This document shows, piece by piece, positions 22,336 through 33,818 of a stretch of DNA of 64,000 bases. The translations under genes were made by a program, and so were the position numbers. Below the pieces are notes generated by a model. It had not been told where the DNA came from. It worked only from the letters and a program-made list of their open reading frames with translations, and searched no databases. Numbering within the stretch: position 1 is the first letter of the stretch; each line of letters opens with the position of its first letter. Origin of the DNA: Sesamum alatum (taxonomy: Eukaryota; Streptophyta; Magnoliopsida; Lamiales; Pedaliaceae); contig JACGWO010000001.1 of NCBI GenBank assembly GCA_034509735.1, positions 27,283,966-27,347,965 of the forward strand. Direction: 5' to 3'.

Positions 22336-23073
22336 TGCGTTCCTTGAAACAAATACCTTTTTTCGAATGGGTCATAGAAATAATAACCTGCAGTTTCCTT
22401 GGGGTATCCAACGAACCTGCATAAGCTAGGCATTGATTCTAGCTTGTCTCCCACTAGCCTCTTGACGTATGTGGGGCTACCCCTCACTTTGAAGTAGTTG
22501 TAGGACGCAGGCTTGCCGTGCCATATTCATATGGTGTTTGGGTCAATACACTGGTTGGTGCGCCAAATTTAATAACTTGGCTGCAATTTCCAATGCGTAG
22601 CCCCAAAAGGACAAGGGCAATTTGGTAAAACTCATCATGGATCGTACCATTTCCAATAGGGTTCGATTCCTCCTTTCAGAGACCCCATTTAACTGCGGTG
22701 TCCCGGGAGGTGTCCATTCGGAGATTATACCATTTTCCTTAAGATAATTCAGGAACTCAATACTAAGGTACTCTCCACCTCGGTTTGACCGTAGGACTTT
22801 AATTTTGCAGCCGGTTTGGTTCTCAACTCCAAGTCTGAATTCTTTAAACCTCTCAAGAGCTTCAGACTTGTACCTCATTAGGTATACATAACCATACCGT
22901 AAGTGATCATCGATGAAGGTTATGAAGTAGGAGAACCCCCCTCGGGCTTGCGTCCTTAGTGGTCCATATACGTCTGTATGGACCAAATCCAACACACTTG
23001 TGGCAAGCTTGCTTTGTCCTACAAAGGGCTTCTTGGTTATTTTCCCTCTGAGACAGGATTCGCTAGTTGGTAG
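22336..23073 (-). pseudogene. Element D integrase core, cut by a solo LTR
   Basis: 22543-23073 reads SCLRGKITKKPFVGQ, VLDLVHTDVYGPL, IDDHLRYGYVYLMRY, LRSNRGGEYLS and SERRNRTLLEM. The second catalytic residue is Asn in place of Asp (RSN for RSD). The remainder to 22336 (PTYVKRLVGDKLES, FVGYPKETAGYYFYD) is shifted. At 23073 the domain is interrupted by the solo LTR; its zinc-binding start continues at 25302. Confidence 0.82.
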
Positions 23074-25301
23074 TGAAGGACAAGCGGATCCGCCCGGGAG
23101 CGCGAGCGGAAGCGAGGAATGCGAGAAATTGCGTAAATTTAAATCAAATTCAAAATACGCGAATCCCAAGGGGTGTACCCTTAGGTGCTCAACCGGGCGT
23201 TCGATGTAGGATGTGTAAATATTAAAACATATATTTAAACACATAGGGCATAGATATACAAATGAAATCAATAAAAGCGTAATAAACCGTTACCTTTGAT
23301 TGTTTAGCGTATGCTCCCGGCTACTAGCGTTGTTCCTTCTCCAGAATGCTCACGAAATCCAAACGCATGGATTCTTCAAAGGTGATCCACACCACACCGG
23401 AAGAAACACACGTTCTTCTTGCTAGAAAAGAACGGGTTTAGGAAGGAATCGGTTTAAGAGAAGAACACTATGAATTAGTGTTCTCTTAAACTTACTTTGT
23501 TCTTCTTCTTGATTCAAAATCAAGTGAAGAACACAAGTGTAAGAGAGGGAGGGAGCACGAAATTTTGAGAGAGAGGAGAGGATTTTTGTCTTCTCTTTTT
23601 CCTAGAAAAAGATGAATAATGAATCACTTATGCTTGGTGTTGTATATTCTAATATATATACATAATTAATGTGATTATTGGAATATGTCTAGGTTCATCC
23701 AAGGATGTCTAGATTCATTCCAATCAATCACCATCAATTCTTCAATCAAGCCTACCAAAATTTATGGTATGATCAAATCATACCAAAAGGGAAGAGCTTG
23801 ATTGGAGTTGATTTGTCTCTTTCCAAAAGAGATAAGTCAACATACCACCTAGCATGAAACATGGCTGATTTTGCTTCCTCCAAGGGAGCATGTCGGCCAT
23901 GTTTGATTAAGGAAAGAAGTCCAACTTCTTCCCATTCCAAATTAGGAATTATTTCTCCTCTCGAGTATAATTTAACGGACCGGGTTTTATCGTAATCCAA
24001 TTGCGATGAACCCAATATTAAATCCAATTTAATGTCCACTTAAATTATTCCCGTTGATCTTTTAATCCAATTAAAAGATCCAACGTCGCAACATCTCAAC
24101 TTTCCATATTTAATTGAAAATCCAATTTACCGATTAAATGAAAGCCCGATACAATATCAGCCGGTCCATCCAATGGACTTTCCCTTAAGTAATCCAATTA
24201 CTTATTTTATCCTTCGAGATTGACTCCAAGTCGATCTCTCAACCTCCTCGGTGATTTGTGTGTGACCCTTTAGGTTCACCCTCAGCTAGACTTGGGCCCG
24301 TGTCCCACAAGAGCCCGTTACCATGGGTGGCCGTCTAGCAACGGTCCATGGCACTAGAGACTAGGTGAATTGGCGTGAACATTTAGGCGCCGATTCTGTA
24401 TGGGTACGATCCTTCTGTCTACCGTCTCCTGGCCTTAGTCTAGGGTATGGAATTGGGCGTCGGTTCCCATCCTTGACTAGGCATCTATGCTTAATACTCG
24501 AGACCACGTATGCTTCATTGCGTCGACACAGGAAACCATTCCCTGTTCGACCAACCACTGTGGCCACAGCTTCAAACAGCATGAACGTGTCTCCGAGTGT
24601 ATAGGAGATACCTCTGTCATATACTGACAGGGGACGGATCCTCTTCTTGGAATCCACCGTCCTCGCTACACATTCCGACTGCACTGGACAAGGCTTATGA
24701 TAATCATCTTACAGAATGATTACCTCTCGCCAGATCCAAGATACAGCCGTCCTGTGCACGCGACTGCCATGATCCCTCAAGTCTGAGGATTACTCCCGTA
24801 CTATCGGAACCGGGGAAAACCAATCATACCGACCAAGCCTCCAAGGCTTCCATATGATGATCCCCGTGAGTCAGTCCAGTCGGCTCGACCCCAGTCGACC
24901 AACCCATCAAGATCGTGTAGGCGTCCCACGCCTGTCGCCGATGAAACACGGCACTCATCCAATGAACACGACTCTTGACGCAAGTCTCAATAGGACTCTC
25001 GATGCCCTGTCTCGAGGTCCTCAACTTGGAACGTTTCAGACCCAACTCTTAATCAGTTGGTTTTATGACCACCATCCAATGCGTGTCCCAACTGCACGAG
25101 TTGTTATCCATGGTCTGTGGGCTTTGTTGCGATATAAGTTAAACACCGTTTTAACAAATGTAAGATGAGCGCAACAAAGAAGGTACCATTGGTGACGAAC
25201 ACTCATCTTATTCATCACATAATAATATTAGATTCACATCAAGTTGTCGGATAGGTTTTAAATTGCCAAACCTATTGGCTTTCTGGTCACCTATTCCAAC
25301 A
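23074..25301 (-). mobile_element. Solo LTR, family II, inside element D integrase
   Basis: 2228-bp LTR with ends TGAAGGACAAGC and TATTCCAACA. The flanks are GGTAG (23069-23073) and CGTAG (25302-25306), a 5-bp duplication with one later change. Element D integrase is continuous across it. No internal sequence is present. It is nearly the same as element C's LTR at 18353-20579, including the TATATATA region (about 23651-23663). Confidence 0.93.
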
Positions 25302-25850
25302 CGTAGCTCACTTAAGTACCCTACCTCTAGGTTCTTTGAGTCTACCAACTTCTTCATCCTACCTTGGGAAATGTGACCTAGCCTAGCGTGCCACAGTCGT
25401 GCTTTCCCATTATTATCTATTTTATGTTTGTGTTGAGTGTTCAGAACGAAGTTCGTTTGTTTCAAGATACAGAGGTCGTTATTAAGCGTACCAAGCAGAT
25501 GAGCAATTCCACACCTCCAAAAATAAAAGCAATTTTTATTGATCATGAACTCATATCAACTATTGTCTAACAACGGAATGGAAATGATGTTTCTAATCAT
25601 GCTAGGTACAAAATAAACTTGCTCTAATTCTATGCTAATGCGATCACTAACTACTACAGTGGCGGATCCTACTATTTCTGCCGAAATGGCATTGCCATTC
25701 CCAAGCTTCAGGATCATATCCCCACTACCCAGTTTTCTGCTTCTTTTCAGCACCTGCAAATTATTGCAAATCTGAGCTCCACAGCCGGTATCTAATACCC
25801 AAGAGGCAGTGTTAGTAACCATATTGACCTCAATCATAAAAATACCTTGT
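25302..25850 (-). pseudogene. Element D protease and integrase zinc-binding start
   Basis: 25556-25837 holds the protease: MIEVNMVTNTASWVLDTGCG with the DTG site, then VLKRSRKLGSGDMILKLGNG and VPSMIRNIISIPLL. 25302-25546 holds LLGTLNNDLCILKQ, HARLGHISQGRMKKLVDSKNLEVG, the His pair of the integrase zinc-binding region. The Cys pair lies across the solo LTR at about 23050. A frame break at about 25550 separates the two parts. Confidence 0.8.
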
Positions 25851-26510
25851 TTGGAGAGGAGTTTGGGGCAATCCCTCTTCCAATGCCCTTTCTCAGGGCA
25901 ATTGATACATGTGTCATATGCCCTCGACTGTTGCTTTGAGTCAACCTTCCTTTTTCCTTTGCCTTACCCCACTTTAGCAACGGGAACACTTTTAGTGTTG
26001 GTAGCTGCTTTGACGGGTTTTCCCTTTCCCTTCTTCCTTTTCCAACGTCTGGCACCCTTGCCTTTCGTCTTGGAAGTCAAAGCATCTCCAAACAATACTG
26101 ATGGCGTAGACTTTTTGGTCGTTGCCTCGTATTGCACCAATATATTGATTAACTCTTGAATACCCTTCTCAAATGTGCTCATGTTATAGTTAACAATAAA
26201 TTGGTCAAAGAAAGGTCCTCGAGCTTTTCCACCAAGGTAAGCATTTTAACCCCGTGCTCTTGTACAGAGGATCCTTCGGTCATTTTAGTTCCAAAGAACG
26301 CCTTCGTTGCGACATACTTAGTATGCCGGTCCTGGACTGCATAGCAATCCTTTAGGCGAGCCATAATGGAAGGGACATTGTCTAGCCTTTCATACTACTT
26401 CTAAATCTCATTCGTCATAGAGGCAAGTATGATGCTACGGACTTTCCGGTTATCCTTATGCCATGTCTCGAACGTCTCACGTTCTTCTGGCATGGATCCT
26501 TCCAGCAAGG
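25851..26510 (-). pseudogene. Element D gag, main part
   Basis: Minus-strand gag in several frames: zinc knuckle region near 25870-25910, basic tail (TKGKGARRWKRKKGKGK), LINILVQYEATTKKSTPSVLFGDA at about 26080-26170, KAFFGTKMTEGSSVQEHGVKMLTLVEK at 26220-26310, and FETWHKDNRKVRSIILASM at about 26420-26480. A deletion near 26210 removes codons between VEKLEDL and SFDQF. It ends at 26510 at the inserted solo LTR; the N-terminal codons are at 28508-28646. Confidence 0.8.
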
Positions 26511-28502
26511 TGTTAGAATAGGTGACCATGTAAGCCAATTTTGGCGGGTATATGTAACCTATGTCTAGACAATTATAGGTGTTTTGATAAATCATTAATG
26601 AATAAAGAAGTGAGTTTTCATTTGGCATTACTTTGTTTGTGTTCACTTGCACCTATTTTTCCATATCTGTTCACTACGCAAACAGAGCCCACGGACTGAG
26701 ATTCGATTTCGGGGACTGGGGCTACGCTTGGAGGTAGGTCCATGAAATCAGTCTTCCCGAATCAGTCCGGAAATCTCCAAGTCAAGGAATCCCGAAAATG
26801 GGTACCGGGATTCCATTTGAGACTTGCACTAAGCATCTGCTGTCGTGTTTCATCGACGGGTGACGAGGATCGTCTAAGCAGTGTTAGTGGGTTAGCCTGC
26901 TAGGACGCAGCTGACTGAGGTGACTCGTGGGAACCGTCTTACGGAGGACCTTGAGTATGGTCTGCAAGGTATGACGAGTATTCCCGGTTCCAACGGTACA
27001 GGTCAAGTCCTTTGACTTGAGGAATTACTGAGTTTACCTGTACATCAGAACTGTATCTTAGATATGGTGAGAGATTGCCAGAATTCTCTTTGGTAGTCAT
27101 AAGCCATGTCTAGTGCAGTCCTGGTGTACAAAGTGACAGTAGTTTCCAAGAAAGGATCTGTCTCCTGTCAATAGGTTTTGACAGTTGAGTCTCATGTATG
27201 CTCTAGGTCTTGTCCCTAAAACTGTGGCCACAGTGACTGAACAGAAGGGAAGGTTTCCCTTGCGGCGTTTAGTGAGGACAGACCGACACTTAGGTCCAAG
27301 ATGGGTGCCTGCGTTATCCGTGCCCTAGACACTAAGTGATGAGACCGAAGACAGAAGGACAAGCGTACTGTTAGAGCCTAAATGTTCATCCCTGAATATT
27401 TCACCTAGTCTCTAGTGCCATGGACCGTTGCTAGATGGCCACCCATGGTAACGGACGGATTCTAGGAATCCGACCAAGTCTAGCTGAATGGTGAACCTAA
27501 AGAGTCACACACTATCCACACACAATTAAATATTTAATTTGGAATTAAATATTGGAGTGAAGGAATGATTAAATTAGATTTAATCGGGACCTTTATTTTT
27601 CTTGGAGAAATAATTCTTTCTATTTGATAGAAGGAATTAAATTGATAAATTGGATTTATCAAAGGGATTTATTTAATGGGCTTAAATAATATTTATATTT
27701 ATTTTAGCCTCTTGGAAATATTTAAATAGGTTTTAAATATTCCATTAAATTAAATTAAATCAACGGTTGAGATCAATGGGAGAGATGGATGGCTAGGATC
27801 GTTTTGACTAGGTCAAAACACTACTTTGACTAGGACTTTGACTTGGTCAAAATCCTATTCAAACTAGAGTTCTTGAAAGAGGAGTTTAAAGAGGATTAAA
27901 CTCCTCTTCTATATAAACCCCTAGCATCCTACAATTTACATGATGATGAAACTCCAACACACACACCAACACACACACACACTCGGTTTCTCTCTCTCCC
28001 ATCTCTCTCGTCCGCCCCTCTCTCTCTCAAGAAAATATTTTTTCTTAGTTCTTTTTGTTCTTGGAACATCAAGAACTTGATGAATCAATACCATTAATTG
28101 ATAATGTGTTATTGATTCATCCACTCCAAAATTATACACTTGTTCGTTGCTAGCACGACGTGCAAGATACGTGAGTGGATCGTGTGTCACGAATTAGAGG
28201 GTCTCAAGGACGGGATCTTGGTGCAAAACGGGGAACAACGCGTGTAGCCGTTGAAGACGAAAACGACAACGGGTAGGTCTCGTTTTAAATTTTCGTCCCT
28301 CTTTAATTTTCAACCCTATGGCCTCCATGATTTATTTTATGTTATTCGTTCATGAGATACACCGAACGCCCGGGAAATTTCAAAGGCACACCCTTTGAAA
28401 CGTGTTTTAATTTAAAAGCATGCTTAAATTCCGCATTTATTTTTAATTATACCGCGCTTCCGCATTCGCGCTTTTCCCGGGACGATCCACAATAATCTTT
28501 CA
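26511..28502 (+). mobile_element. Solo LTR, family I, plus orientation, inside element D gag
   Basis: 1992-bp LTR from TGTTAGAATAGGTGACC to AATAATCTTTCA, flanked by a perfect 5-bp duplication CAAGG (26506-26510 and 28503-28507). It is opposite in orientation to its host. TATA box TATATAAA is at 27910-27917, with CA/CT-rich sequence following at 27955-28030. TTGAC motifs are at about 27800-27865 and the U3 palindrome is at about 27567-27585. It closely resembles the LTRs of element E. Confidence 0.95.
27910..27917 (+). promoter_or_regulatory. TATA box of solo LTR 26511-28502
   Basis: TATATAAA on the plus strand, 45-110 bp downstream of a TTGAC cluster and followed 40 bp later by a CACACA/CTCTCT tract. 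The arrangement is the same as in the element E LTR. It could still drive outward transcription into element D's leader, antisense to D; this is inference. Confidence 0.55.
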
Positions 28503-28507
28503 CAAGG

Positions 28508-28646
28508 TCCTAGGGAATGACTCGTCCATGACGTAGCCATAGTTCTCGTAATCGAGGACTATCCTCAGATTGCGCAACCAGTCATTATAATTGGTTCCAT
28601 TAAACTTGTTGGTCTCAAGTACGGTTGATACTGGGTTCTTAGACAT
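28508..28646 (-). pseudogene. Element D gag, N-terminal part
   Basis: Start of gag: ATG at 28644-28646, reading MSKNPVSTVLETNKFNGTNY then DWLRNLRIVLDYENYG. It is cut by the solo LTR; the frame resumes at 26510. Start chosen by identity with the gag starts of the other elements. Confidence 0.85.
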
Positions 28647-30809
28647 TTTAAATCTACATTTTAAAACAGAACTACGATCAGCACAATACTCACAAATGTT
28701 GTTTTCAGGAAAACCTTTTCCTAGTGGGCTCGGGATCCACAGAGATCTTCCCCATAACCCGCTTTTACGATTCGCATGGAAAAAAACCTCTGGGAGGTAT
28801 ACCATATCATTCTCGTTCAACGAGATTCCCAAGATAACTGCCTCACCCTTTTACATGATCCCGATGACTCCAAGCGAATCACGTTATATGGGCGTTAGAC
28901 CCGACCTAATCGACCGAATCACAGACCCCCTGCTACCTCCACGACTCGTGAGACAGATAACAGTGGTCTACTTTCCATTCATGACACAGTGCAGCTTCTT
29001 TTAAGTACGATAGTCGCGCCACGACTCGTGAGACCACGCTATCGACCTAAATCAGCTTCCTCACTAAGCCATGGATTGGAAGGCATGGACGAACTCCTAG
29101 AGTTCATGTCCATTTATCGAGGGTCTAATATTTTGAACTTTGGTCTAACCAAGTGAGAGTTGTAAATGACCGAGATCCCATACATGAACACATTCATCCA
29201 AAATGTGTAATTAAAATTTGCATCCCATAGCAGTAATATGATAAATAAAACCATACATTCACCATAAAAGTCACATGCAAAATTAAAGCCTAGCACGCCC
29301 CTGTTGATGATCACAAGCCCAAATCCTATGCGATCCACTGAGCCTGCAGTGGATCTATGGTCAATCTAGGGTTGGTCCTACACTATACATTTAATAGTAA
29401 CCCGATCAACATGCTGAAGGGCCTCTTTTTCTCTTTCAAGTCTCCAAGGAAACGCCTTAGATCCTCCATTCTGGGCTCTCATTGTGGACCTTCCTTTATC
29501 TCCACCAAGTACATAAAAATGAAATCCTCACTCCTACACTACTCTCATTACATATGTAAAAAGAAACCCCAACGAAAACCCGAGGGGAGTACAATAGGAG
29601 GGAGATCGAAAGCCTTATTATTCCAAGGCAACTAGAAGAGGAGAAGGAGAAAGCAAAAGAGGCACACAGGCCCAACATAAATTAAACCATACATTCGGTC
29701 TAGGGCTCATGGTCATCCATTCTCAATAAACGCACATAATCCCATGATTTCCAATCACATAAACATATGCATATAATCCATGATTACCAATCACATCATC
29801 CTATGATAAATAAACGAGTTACGTATGAAAAATACGGTACAACTGTTGGTAATATCCTTTCCCGTTTAGGAAGACCCTTCCTCATTGTTTGAAGGTGAGT
29901 AATACACCGGGATTCCAAATCCAATACAACAACCTTCCAAATAATGTTCTTTAAGAAAAACATGCAAATTAAATAAAACTAATTTTATCATAATTATCCA
30001 AAAAATTAAAACAACGAGAAAACATAGACTTTAACCGGCCGCCGCCACCGGCGGCGCTCTGCCGGCGCACACAGGCCAGCAGGCCCAGCCTGCTGTCCTT
30101 TGCGCGGGCGCAGGGCACCCCTGAACAGGCGCGCGCGCGCAGGCCTCTGCTTGCTCGCGCGCGCACCTTGTCGACAGTGCTGCGCACGCTTGCGCACACT
30201 GGCAGGCTGCCGCGCGCAGGCTCCTTTGCACGCGCGCGCCAACCTGCCATACCGCCTGCATGCGCCTCCTGCGCGCAGGCCACGTGCGGGGGCGCGCGCC
30301 AGACTCCGTTGTCTGCGTGCACGCGCACCTGGCAGCGCCGCCTTATGCGCGCAGCCTCCCTGGCCGCACTCGGGGCACGCAGGCGCTCCGACTTGTTGGC
30401 CTGGCGCGCGCGCGCGGGCTTCCCTTCCTATGTGCGCGGTCGCCAAACCATCCGTCCACGCCTGGCGTTCGGCCGCATGCTTGCCGGCCGAATCCGCGTG
30501 CGTTGTGCACGCCTGGCGAAGGCAGCCACGCGCACGCTCCCTGGCCTGCGCTTGCGCGCCTCGCCTGAGTGCACAGCGTACACGGTCAGCCACCGACTGG
30601 CCGCGTATGCCATTTTCTCCAGTTTTATTTGTTTTGCCCCCCGTTTGCCAAGAAAAATAAGAAACCAACAGCACCAAAATTCATACATTATTAAAAGCAA
30701 GAAAACAACTTGCTTTATAATTAAAACATCAGGAATTAAATAAATCATGCCATACACGTTTTCATGCCTAAAAAGCACACAAAAACCCTAGGCCTATACA
30801 CCGAACCGG
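28647..30809 (-). other. Element D 5' leader
   Basis: About 2.2 kb untranslated leader. The conserved CCTAGTGGGCTCGGGATCC segment (28721-28740) is present, as is the motif pair CACGACTCGTGAGAC (28939-28954 and 29019-29034), and the GATGATCACAAGCCCAAATCC..CTGCAGTGGATCTATGG segment (29305-29356). The CTCCCACTATTTATACG segment near gag is deleted. A GC-rich island is at 30034-30610. No real ORF is present. Confidence 0.8.
30034..30610 (-). repeat. GC-rich stem-loop island in element D leader
   Basis: About 575 bp, GC and CpG-rich, beginning CCGGCCGCCGCCACCGGCGGCGC and ending near GTCAGCCACCGACTGGCCGCG. Stem-loop cores are partly decayed: an AGGC core near 30141, another near 30218, AGAC/GTCT at 30301-30314, and GGGC near 30416. 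Spacing is about 75-120 bp. It is homologous to the islands in B, E and F. The long overlapping ORFs here are compositional. Confidence 0.8.
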
Positions 30810-30821
30810 GCTCTGATACCA
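30810..30821 (-). other. Element D primer-binding site
   Basis: Minus strand TGGTATCAGAGC, exact initiator methionine tRNA complement, one base from the LTR start at 30823. Confidence 0.9.
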
Positions 30822-30822
30822 C

Positions 30823-32802
30823 TGAAAGCCTGGGATAGGCGTGTGGATCGCCCGGGGAGAAGCTTGAATGCGGAAGTGCAGTATAATTAAAATTTGCAAG
30901 AATTTAAACACGCATCTATAATATAAAATAAACACGTTCAAGGGGTGCTCCCTTGAAATCCTGGGCGTTCGGTGTATTTCATGAATAATAAAGGCATATT
31001 AAACAATCATGGAGGCCATAGGGTTTAAAGTAAAGAGGGACGAAAATTGTAAATTGGAACCTACCGATTGTTGTTTTCATCTTCAAACCGCTACTCACGT
31101 TGTTCCCCGTTTTGCTCCAAGATCTCGAATGGGAGACCCTCTAATTCGTACACGCAATCCGTCCACGTACCTTGCTCCTCGTGTTAGCGATAGAACAAGT
31201 GTATATTATATTTGGAGAGGACGGATCGATCAAACGTTATTAATTAACGAGATCAATCCTCCTTGATGTTCAATCGTAGAACAAAAGAACAAGGAAAGAT
31301 TTCTTGGAGGAGAGGGAAAGAGAGTCGGCCGAGAGAGAGAGAGAGAGAGGGCCGACTGTGTGTAGTGTGTGTGCTTCAAGATTTCATCCCTTTCTAATAA
31401 GGACACTTAGGAATATTTATGGAGGAGGAATCCTATTGCTCTTCTAATTCCTACACATTGAAGACTCCTTCTTGAATGGGATTCGACCTAGTGAAATCCT
31501 AGTCAATTGCTAGCTTCTTGGTCAAACCAATCCTAGCCATCAATTCCTCTCTTTAATCTCAACCGTTGATTAATTTAATGGAATATTTAAATCTCATTTA
31601 AATAATCCAAAAGGCAATAAATAAGTTTATCAAATATAAATATTTATTCCAAGCCCATTAAATTAATTTCTAATAAATTCAATTTATTAGATAAATTCCT
31701 TATATCTAATAAAAGGAATTAATTTCTTCCCAAGAAAAGAAGGACCCGATTAAATTCAATTTAATCGCTCCATTTCTCCAAATATTTAATTCCAAATTAA
31801 ATACGTTATGTGTACCGATTGTGTGTGACTCTTTAGGTTCACCTTCAGCTAGACTTGTTTGGATTCATAGAACCCGCCCGTCACCATGGGTGGCCGTCTA
31901 GCAACTGCCCATGGCACTAGAGACTAGGTGGGGATGAACATTTAGGCTCTACAGTAGATTCATCCTTCTGTCTATGGTCTCACCACTTAGGGTCTAGGGC
32001 ACGGATTATGCAGGTACCCATTTTGGACATAAGTGTCGGTCTATCCTTTTACAAAACGCCGCAAAGGAATTCTTCCCTTCTGTTCAGTTACTGTGGTCAC
32101 AGATTTTAGGGAAAAGACATCGTGAGACACAACTATCAACACCTTTTGACAGGAGACAGATCCTTTTTTGAAAACTACTGTCACGTTGTACACCGTGGCT
32201 GCACTAAATATGGCTTATGACTACTCAAGTGCATCTTGGGTATCTCTCGCCATACCTAAGATACAGTCCCGATGTACAGGTAAACTCAGCGATTCCTCAA
32301 GTCAAAGGATTTGACCTGTACCGTTGGAACCGAAAACTCACGTCATACCTAGCCGACCCTACTCAAGGTCCTCCGTAAGACGGTTCCCGTGAGTCACCTC
32401 AGTCAGCCGCTCCTCAGCAGGCCGACCCACTAACACTGCTTAGATGATCCTCGTCACCCGTCGATGAAACACGACAGCAGATGCTTCGTGCAAGTCTCAA
32501 GGGGAATCTCGGTACCCATTTTTTGAGATTCCTTGTGTTGGAGATTTCCAGACTGATTCGGCGGAACTGATTTCATGGACCTACCTCCAAGCGTAATCCC
32601 AGTCCCCGAAATGCGATTTCAGTCTGTGGGCTTTGTTTGTGTAGCGAACAGTTATAAAGCAGATCAAGTGACCACAAACAATGTATGCGCCATATGAATT
32701 TCACTTTCGTATTCATTAATGTTTTATCAAAACTTCGAAATTGTTCAGACATAGGTTACAATTCTCCTACCAAGATTGGCTACATGGTCACCTATTCTAA
32801 CA
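30823..32802 (-). repeat. Element D 5' LTR (family I)
   Basis: 1980-bp LTR from TGAAAGCCTGGG to CACCTATTCTAACA, next to the primer site. The palindrome-like GATTAAATTCAATTTAATC is at about 31748-31766. The conserved GACTCTTTAGGTTCACC..CTAGCAACTGCCCATGGCACTAG block is at about 31828-31922. The TATA position is degenerate (GAATATTTATGG region, about 31411). The right flank is CACTA sequence starting GTTGC; the other copy of the duplication is missing with D's left end. Confidence 0.9.
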
Positions 32803-32989
32803 GTTGCGTTGCTTATGTAATAAATTTGCGAGACCTTCAGCGCCAATTTTGTGACTCGCCGATTGTTTGATGAAATTCCTCAATGGAGCATTTCTTCTTT
32901 TGTCTCCACCAAGTTTTATCCAAGAGGAACTTAGTGCTGAGAACTCTCTATTTTTCCCCTCAATTTCATGTACAAATACGTCTCCACCA

Positions 32990-33069
32990 ACTGAGGCCGT
33001 TTGTTGCCCATGTTTGCAGCAAAATGAGGGCTCATTTTGCTGCAAACTTGGGCAGCAAACGGCCTCAGT
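32990..33069. repeat. Near-perfect 39-bp inverted repeat (hairpin)
   Basis: Arms 32990-33028 and 33031-33069 are reverse complements with two mismatches and a two-base loop. Motifs within are CTGAGGCCGTTTG and TTTGCAGCAAAATGAG. Part of a cluster of related direct and inverted copies reaching 33235. It lies within a presumed exon of the CACTA remnant. Confidence 0.9.
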
Positions 33070-33175
33070 TTGCTGCAGAGCTGCCCTGTTTCCAGCAAAA
33101 TGAGGCCCCGTTTTGCTGCAAACATGGGCAACAAACGTCATCAGTTTGCTGCCTCTGTTAGTAGCAAAATGAGCT

Positions 33176-33229
33176 GCAAAGAAGCCTCAGTTCGCTGCTA
33201 AAAGAGGCAACAAACTGAGGCTTCTTTGC
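33176..33229. repeat. Second inverted repeat of the cluster
   Basis: Arms 33176-33198 and 33207-33229 (23 bp, two mismatches, eight-base loop) share GCAAAGAAGCCTCAGTT. Between the two hairpins (33070-33175) lie further diverged copies of the TTTGCTGC and GCAAAATGAGG words. Confidence 0.9.
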
Positions 33230-33245
33230 TACAACTGAAAAAGAG

Positions 33246-33319
33246 GTAATATGTGTTCAATTATATTTTCTTTATCCAATATCCTCAATTTACTGATACA
33301 TTTTTTATAATTTTGTAGA
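33246..33319 (+). other. Possible intron of the CACTA transposase remnant
   Basis: GTAATATG donor-like start and TTTTTTATAATTTTGTAG acceptor-like end, AT-rich, 74 bp, on the plus strand upstream of the transposase tail. The splice call is by motif only and the upstream exon is not recognised. Confidence 0.3.
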
Positions 33320-33458
33320 TTATAGTGTGTAAGAGCAATTAATCACTTGCGAAGGGGGTGCTAAGAATTTCTGTAAAATAGCTTGACATCATAAATAAAT
33401 GACAGGCTGAAATGCAAACTTTAAGAAATCAATCAAATGACATGGGATGAAGTTCAGC

Positions 33459-33818
33459 TTCTGAGAGGGAAATTAAAAAGCAAACACTGGAAGACGATCA
33501 GGTTATGAGAAAGGGTTAGGATATGGAGTTATTCCTCAAAAGTGTACTAAGAGGTCCACATGTCAATCTTCCCAACTTGAGGTCCTTAAAGAAAAGTTAA
33601 GTACAATAGAAGATGATCTGCAAAGTGCTAATTCTTGCATTAAATCTCAAAAAGAACTCATTGCAAGTCAACAAGCACTAATTCAAGGTTACCAGGAACG
33701 TTATAAAAAATAAGATGAAGAGATAGATGGTTTAAGAGAAGGTAAAAGGGAATTGAAGGATATGTTGTTGGCTATTATGCAACCAAATAATTTGAAAAAA
33801 CCTTGTAAGTCTTCATAG
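33459..33818 (+). pseudogene. CACTA transposase C-terminal tail (plant Ptta/En/Spm type) remnant
   Basis: One frame reads SGYEKGLGYGVIPQK, then a coiled-coil-like segment LEVLKEKLSTIEDDLQSA and SQKELIASQQALIQGYQERY, a stop at 33711-33713, then in the same frame DEEIDGLREGKRELKDMLLA to the stop at 33816-33818. The G-x-G-Y-G-V-x-P segment followed by a Glu/Lys/Gln-rich heptad tail is typical of the C-terminus of plant En/Spm transposases (Transposase_24). The rest of the gene is not recognisable. One internal stop makes it a pseudogene. Confidence 0.6.

Larger units (their letters stand above)
20580..32802 (-). mobile_element. Element D: family I copia retrotransposon, left end missing, carrying two solo LTRs
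   Basis: Minus-strand element: part of RNase H from 20580, RT, integrase (split by solo LTR 23074-25301), protease, gag (split by solo LTR 26511-28502), gag start 28646, leader, primer site 30810-30821 and 5' LTR 30823-32802. The end of RNase H and the 3' LTR are absent; they should lie beyond element C's missing left end. Coding frames are broken in many places. Confidence 0.9.

Noticed and set aside
32990..33235. CRISPR array or tandem repeat gene in the CCTCAGTTTGCTGC repeats
   Set aside because: Units are in both orientations, of unequal spacing and without unique spacers. The setting is a plant transposon.
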